Positions 20,755-21,214 of a stretch of 21,214 nucleotides of DNA are shown in pieces; positions within the stretch are counted from its first letter, which is position 1, and every line of letters starts with the position of its first letter. The position numbers were made by a program, and so were the translations under genes. The notes beneath the pieces are model-generated. The model saw only the letters and a program-made list of their open reading frames with translations, ran no database searches and was not told where the DNA came from. The stretch spans positions 1-21,214 of the forward strand of contig DASSJI010000290.1 in NCBI GenBank assembly GCA_035691285.1, read 5' to 3'. The stretch is from DATFEN01 sp035691285 (GTDB lineage: Bacteria; Acidobacteriota; Vicinamibacteria; Fen-336).

Positions 20755-21214
20755 ATGACGACGGCCGCAACCGAAGCCGTAGGCGCGCGGTACGAGGCCG
20801 TGATCGGCCTCGAGGTCCACTGCCAGCTCCTGACGCGCACCAAGCTCTTCTGCGGCTGTGCGAACCGCTTCGGCGATCCGCCCAACGCGAACGTCTGTCC
20901 CGTCTGCCTCGGCCTGCCCGGCGCCCTGCCGGTGCTCAATCGCCACGCCGTGACCTTGGCGCTGCGGGCGGCCCTCGCGACGGGCTGCGAGGTCCACACG
21001 ACCTCGATCTTCGCGCGCAAGAACTACTTCTACCCCGACCTCCCGAAGGGCTACCAGATCTCGCAATACGAGCAACCGCTCGCGACCGACGGCCACCTCG
21101 ACGTCGGCGAAGGGCGCCGCATCCGCATCCAGCGCATCCACCTGGAGGAGGACGCGGGCAAGCTGCTGCACGAGGGCCTCCCGTGGTCTGCGGAGAAGAG
21201 CGGCGTCGATCTGA
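20755..21214 (+). CDS. gatB: Aspartyl/glutamyl-tRNA amidotransferase subunit B, 5' part (continues off the right edge)
   Basis: N-terminal 153 residues of GatB, the kinase/transamidase subunit that converts Glu-tRNA(Gln), or Asp-tRNA(Asn), to the amidated form with GatA and GatC. Diagnostic segments are EAVIGLEVHCQLLTRTKLFC, the zinc-binding C-x-C and C-x2-C pairs (FCGCANRF and NVCPVCLGLPGALPVLN), ARKNYFYPDLPKGYQISQYEQP and RIQRIHLEEDAGKLLHE. The sequence runs open to the window edge. gatA or gatC are not upstream, so if present they lie elsewhere. The ATG at 20755 gives a short variable N-terminus (TTAATEAVGARYEA) before the conserved start. Confidence 0.96.
   Translation, partial: MTTAATEAVGARYEAVIGLEVHCQLLTRTKLFCGCANRFGDPPNANVCPVCLGLPGALPVLNRHAVTLALRAALATGCEVHTTSIFARKNYFYPDLPKGYQISQYEQPLATDGHLDVGEGRRIRIQRIHLEEDAGKLLHEGLPWSAEKSGVDL

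Overview
The window is about 21 kb of GC-rich (by eye roughly 70% G+C), densely packed chromosomal DNA with no rRNA, tRNA, CRISPR array, transposase or phage gene that I can see. No gap between genes exceeds about 105 bases. The combination of a transmembrane PknB-type kinase fused to a TolB/PD40 beta-propeller, a GatB-type tRNA amidotransferase, MeaB, an S41 lipoprotein protease, a secreted CocE-type hydrolase and very high G+C suggests Acidobacteriota (Thermoanaerobaculia or Vicinamibacteria-like) or a similar uncultured high-GC lineage. This placement is inference from gene content, not a phylogeny.

Layout. (1) 1-2330, minus strand: acyl-CoA dehydrogenase, then a FitA/FitB-type toxin-antitoxin pair, then meaB, which runs off the left edge. 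The TA pair sits between two acyl-CoA metabolism genes and overlaps meaB by four bases. (2) 2411-3701, plus: mtgA peptidoglycan transglycosylase and a CBS-domain protein. (3) 3719-5932, minus: EamA-type transporter and an S41 protease lipoprotein. (4) 5958-7876, plus: two overlapping SAM methyltransferases and a YgbA/NO-related small Cys-rich protein; the first methyltransferase and the transporter share a 25-bp divergent promoter. (5) 7908-11539, minus: glycerol-3-phosphate dehydrogenase, a GAF-GAF-GGDEF cyclase and PepE. (6) 11609-16802, minus: DinB-family protein, PLP-dependent decarboxylase, TerB-like protein, threonine aldolase and secreted CocE/S15 hydrolase. (7) 16837-17238, minus: secreted DUF4920 protein, divergent from (8) 17329-21214, plus: kinase-propeller protein, an AbrB/VapC toxin-antitoxin pair and gatB, which runs off the right edge.

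Two things stand out. First, the GGDEF protein carries serine where canonical diguanylate cyclases carry the guanine-contacting aspartate (PleD D344). This is the signature of Hypr GGDEF enzymes that make 3',3'-cGAMP, so it is a candidate cGAMP synthase with a GAF-GAF input that may be undescribed. Second, most genes that start a transcription unit have a TAnnnT (mostly TAGAAT-like) -10 hexamer only 6-9 bases before the start codon, and usually no Shine-Dalgarno. This suggests widespread leaderless mRNAs. Genes inside operons, and a few leadered ones, show GGAGG-type sites or 4-bp stop/start overlaps instead. Both toxin genes start with TTG inside a TTGA overlap with their antitoxin.
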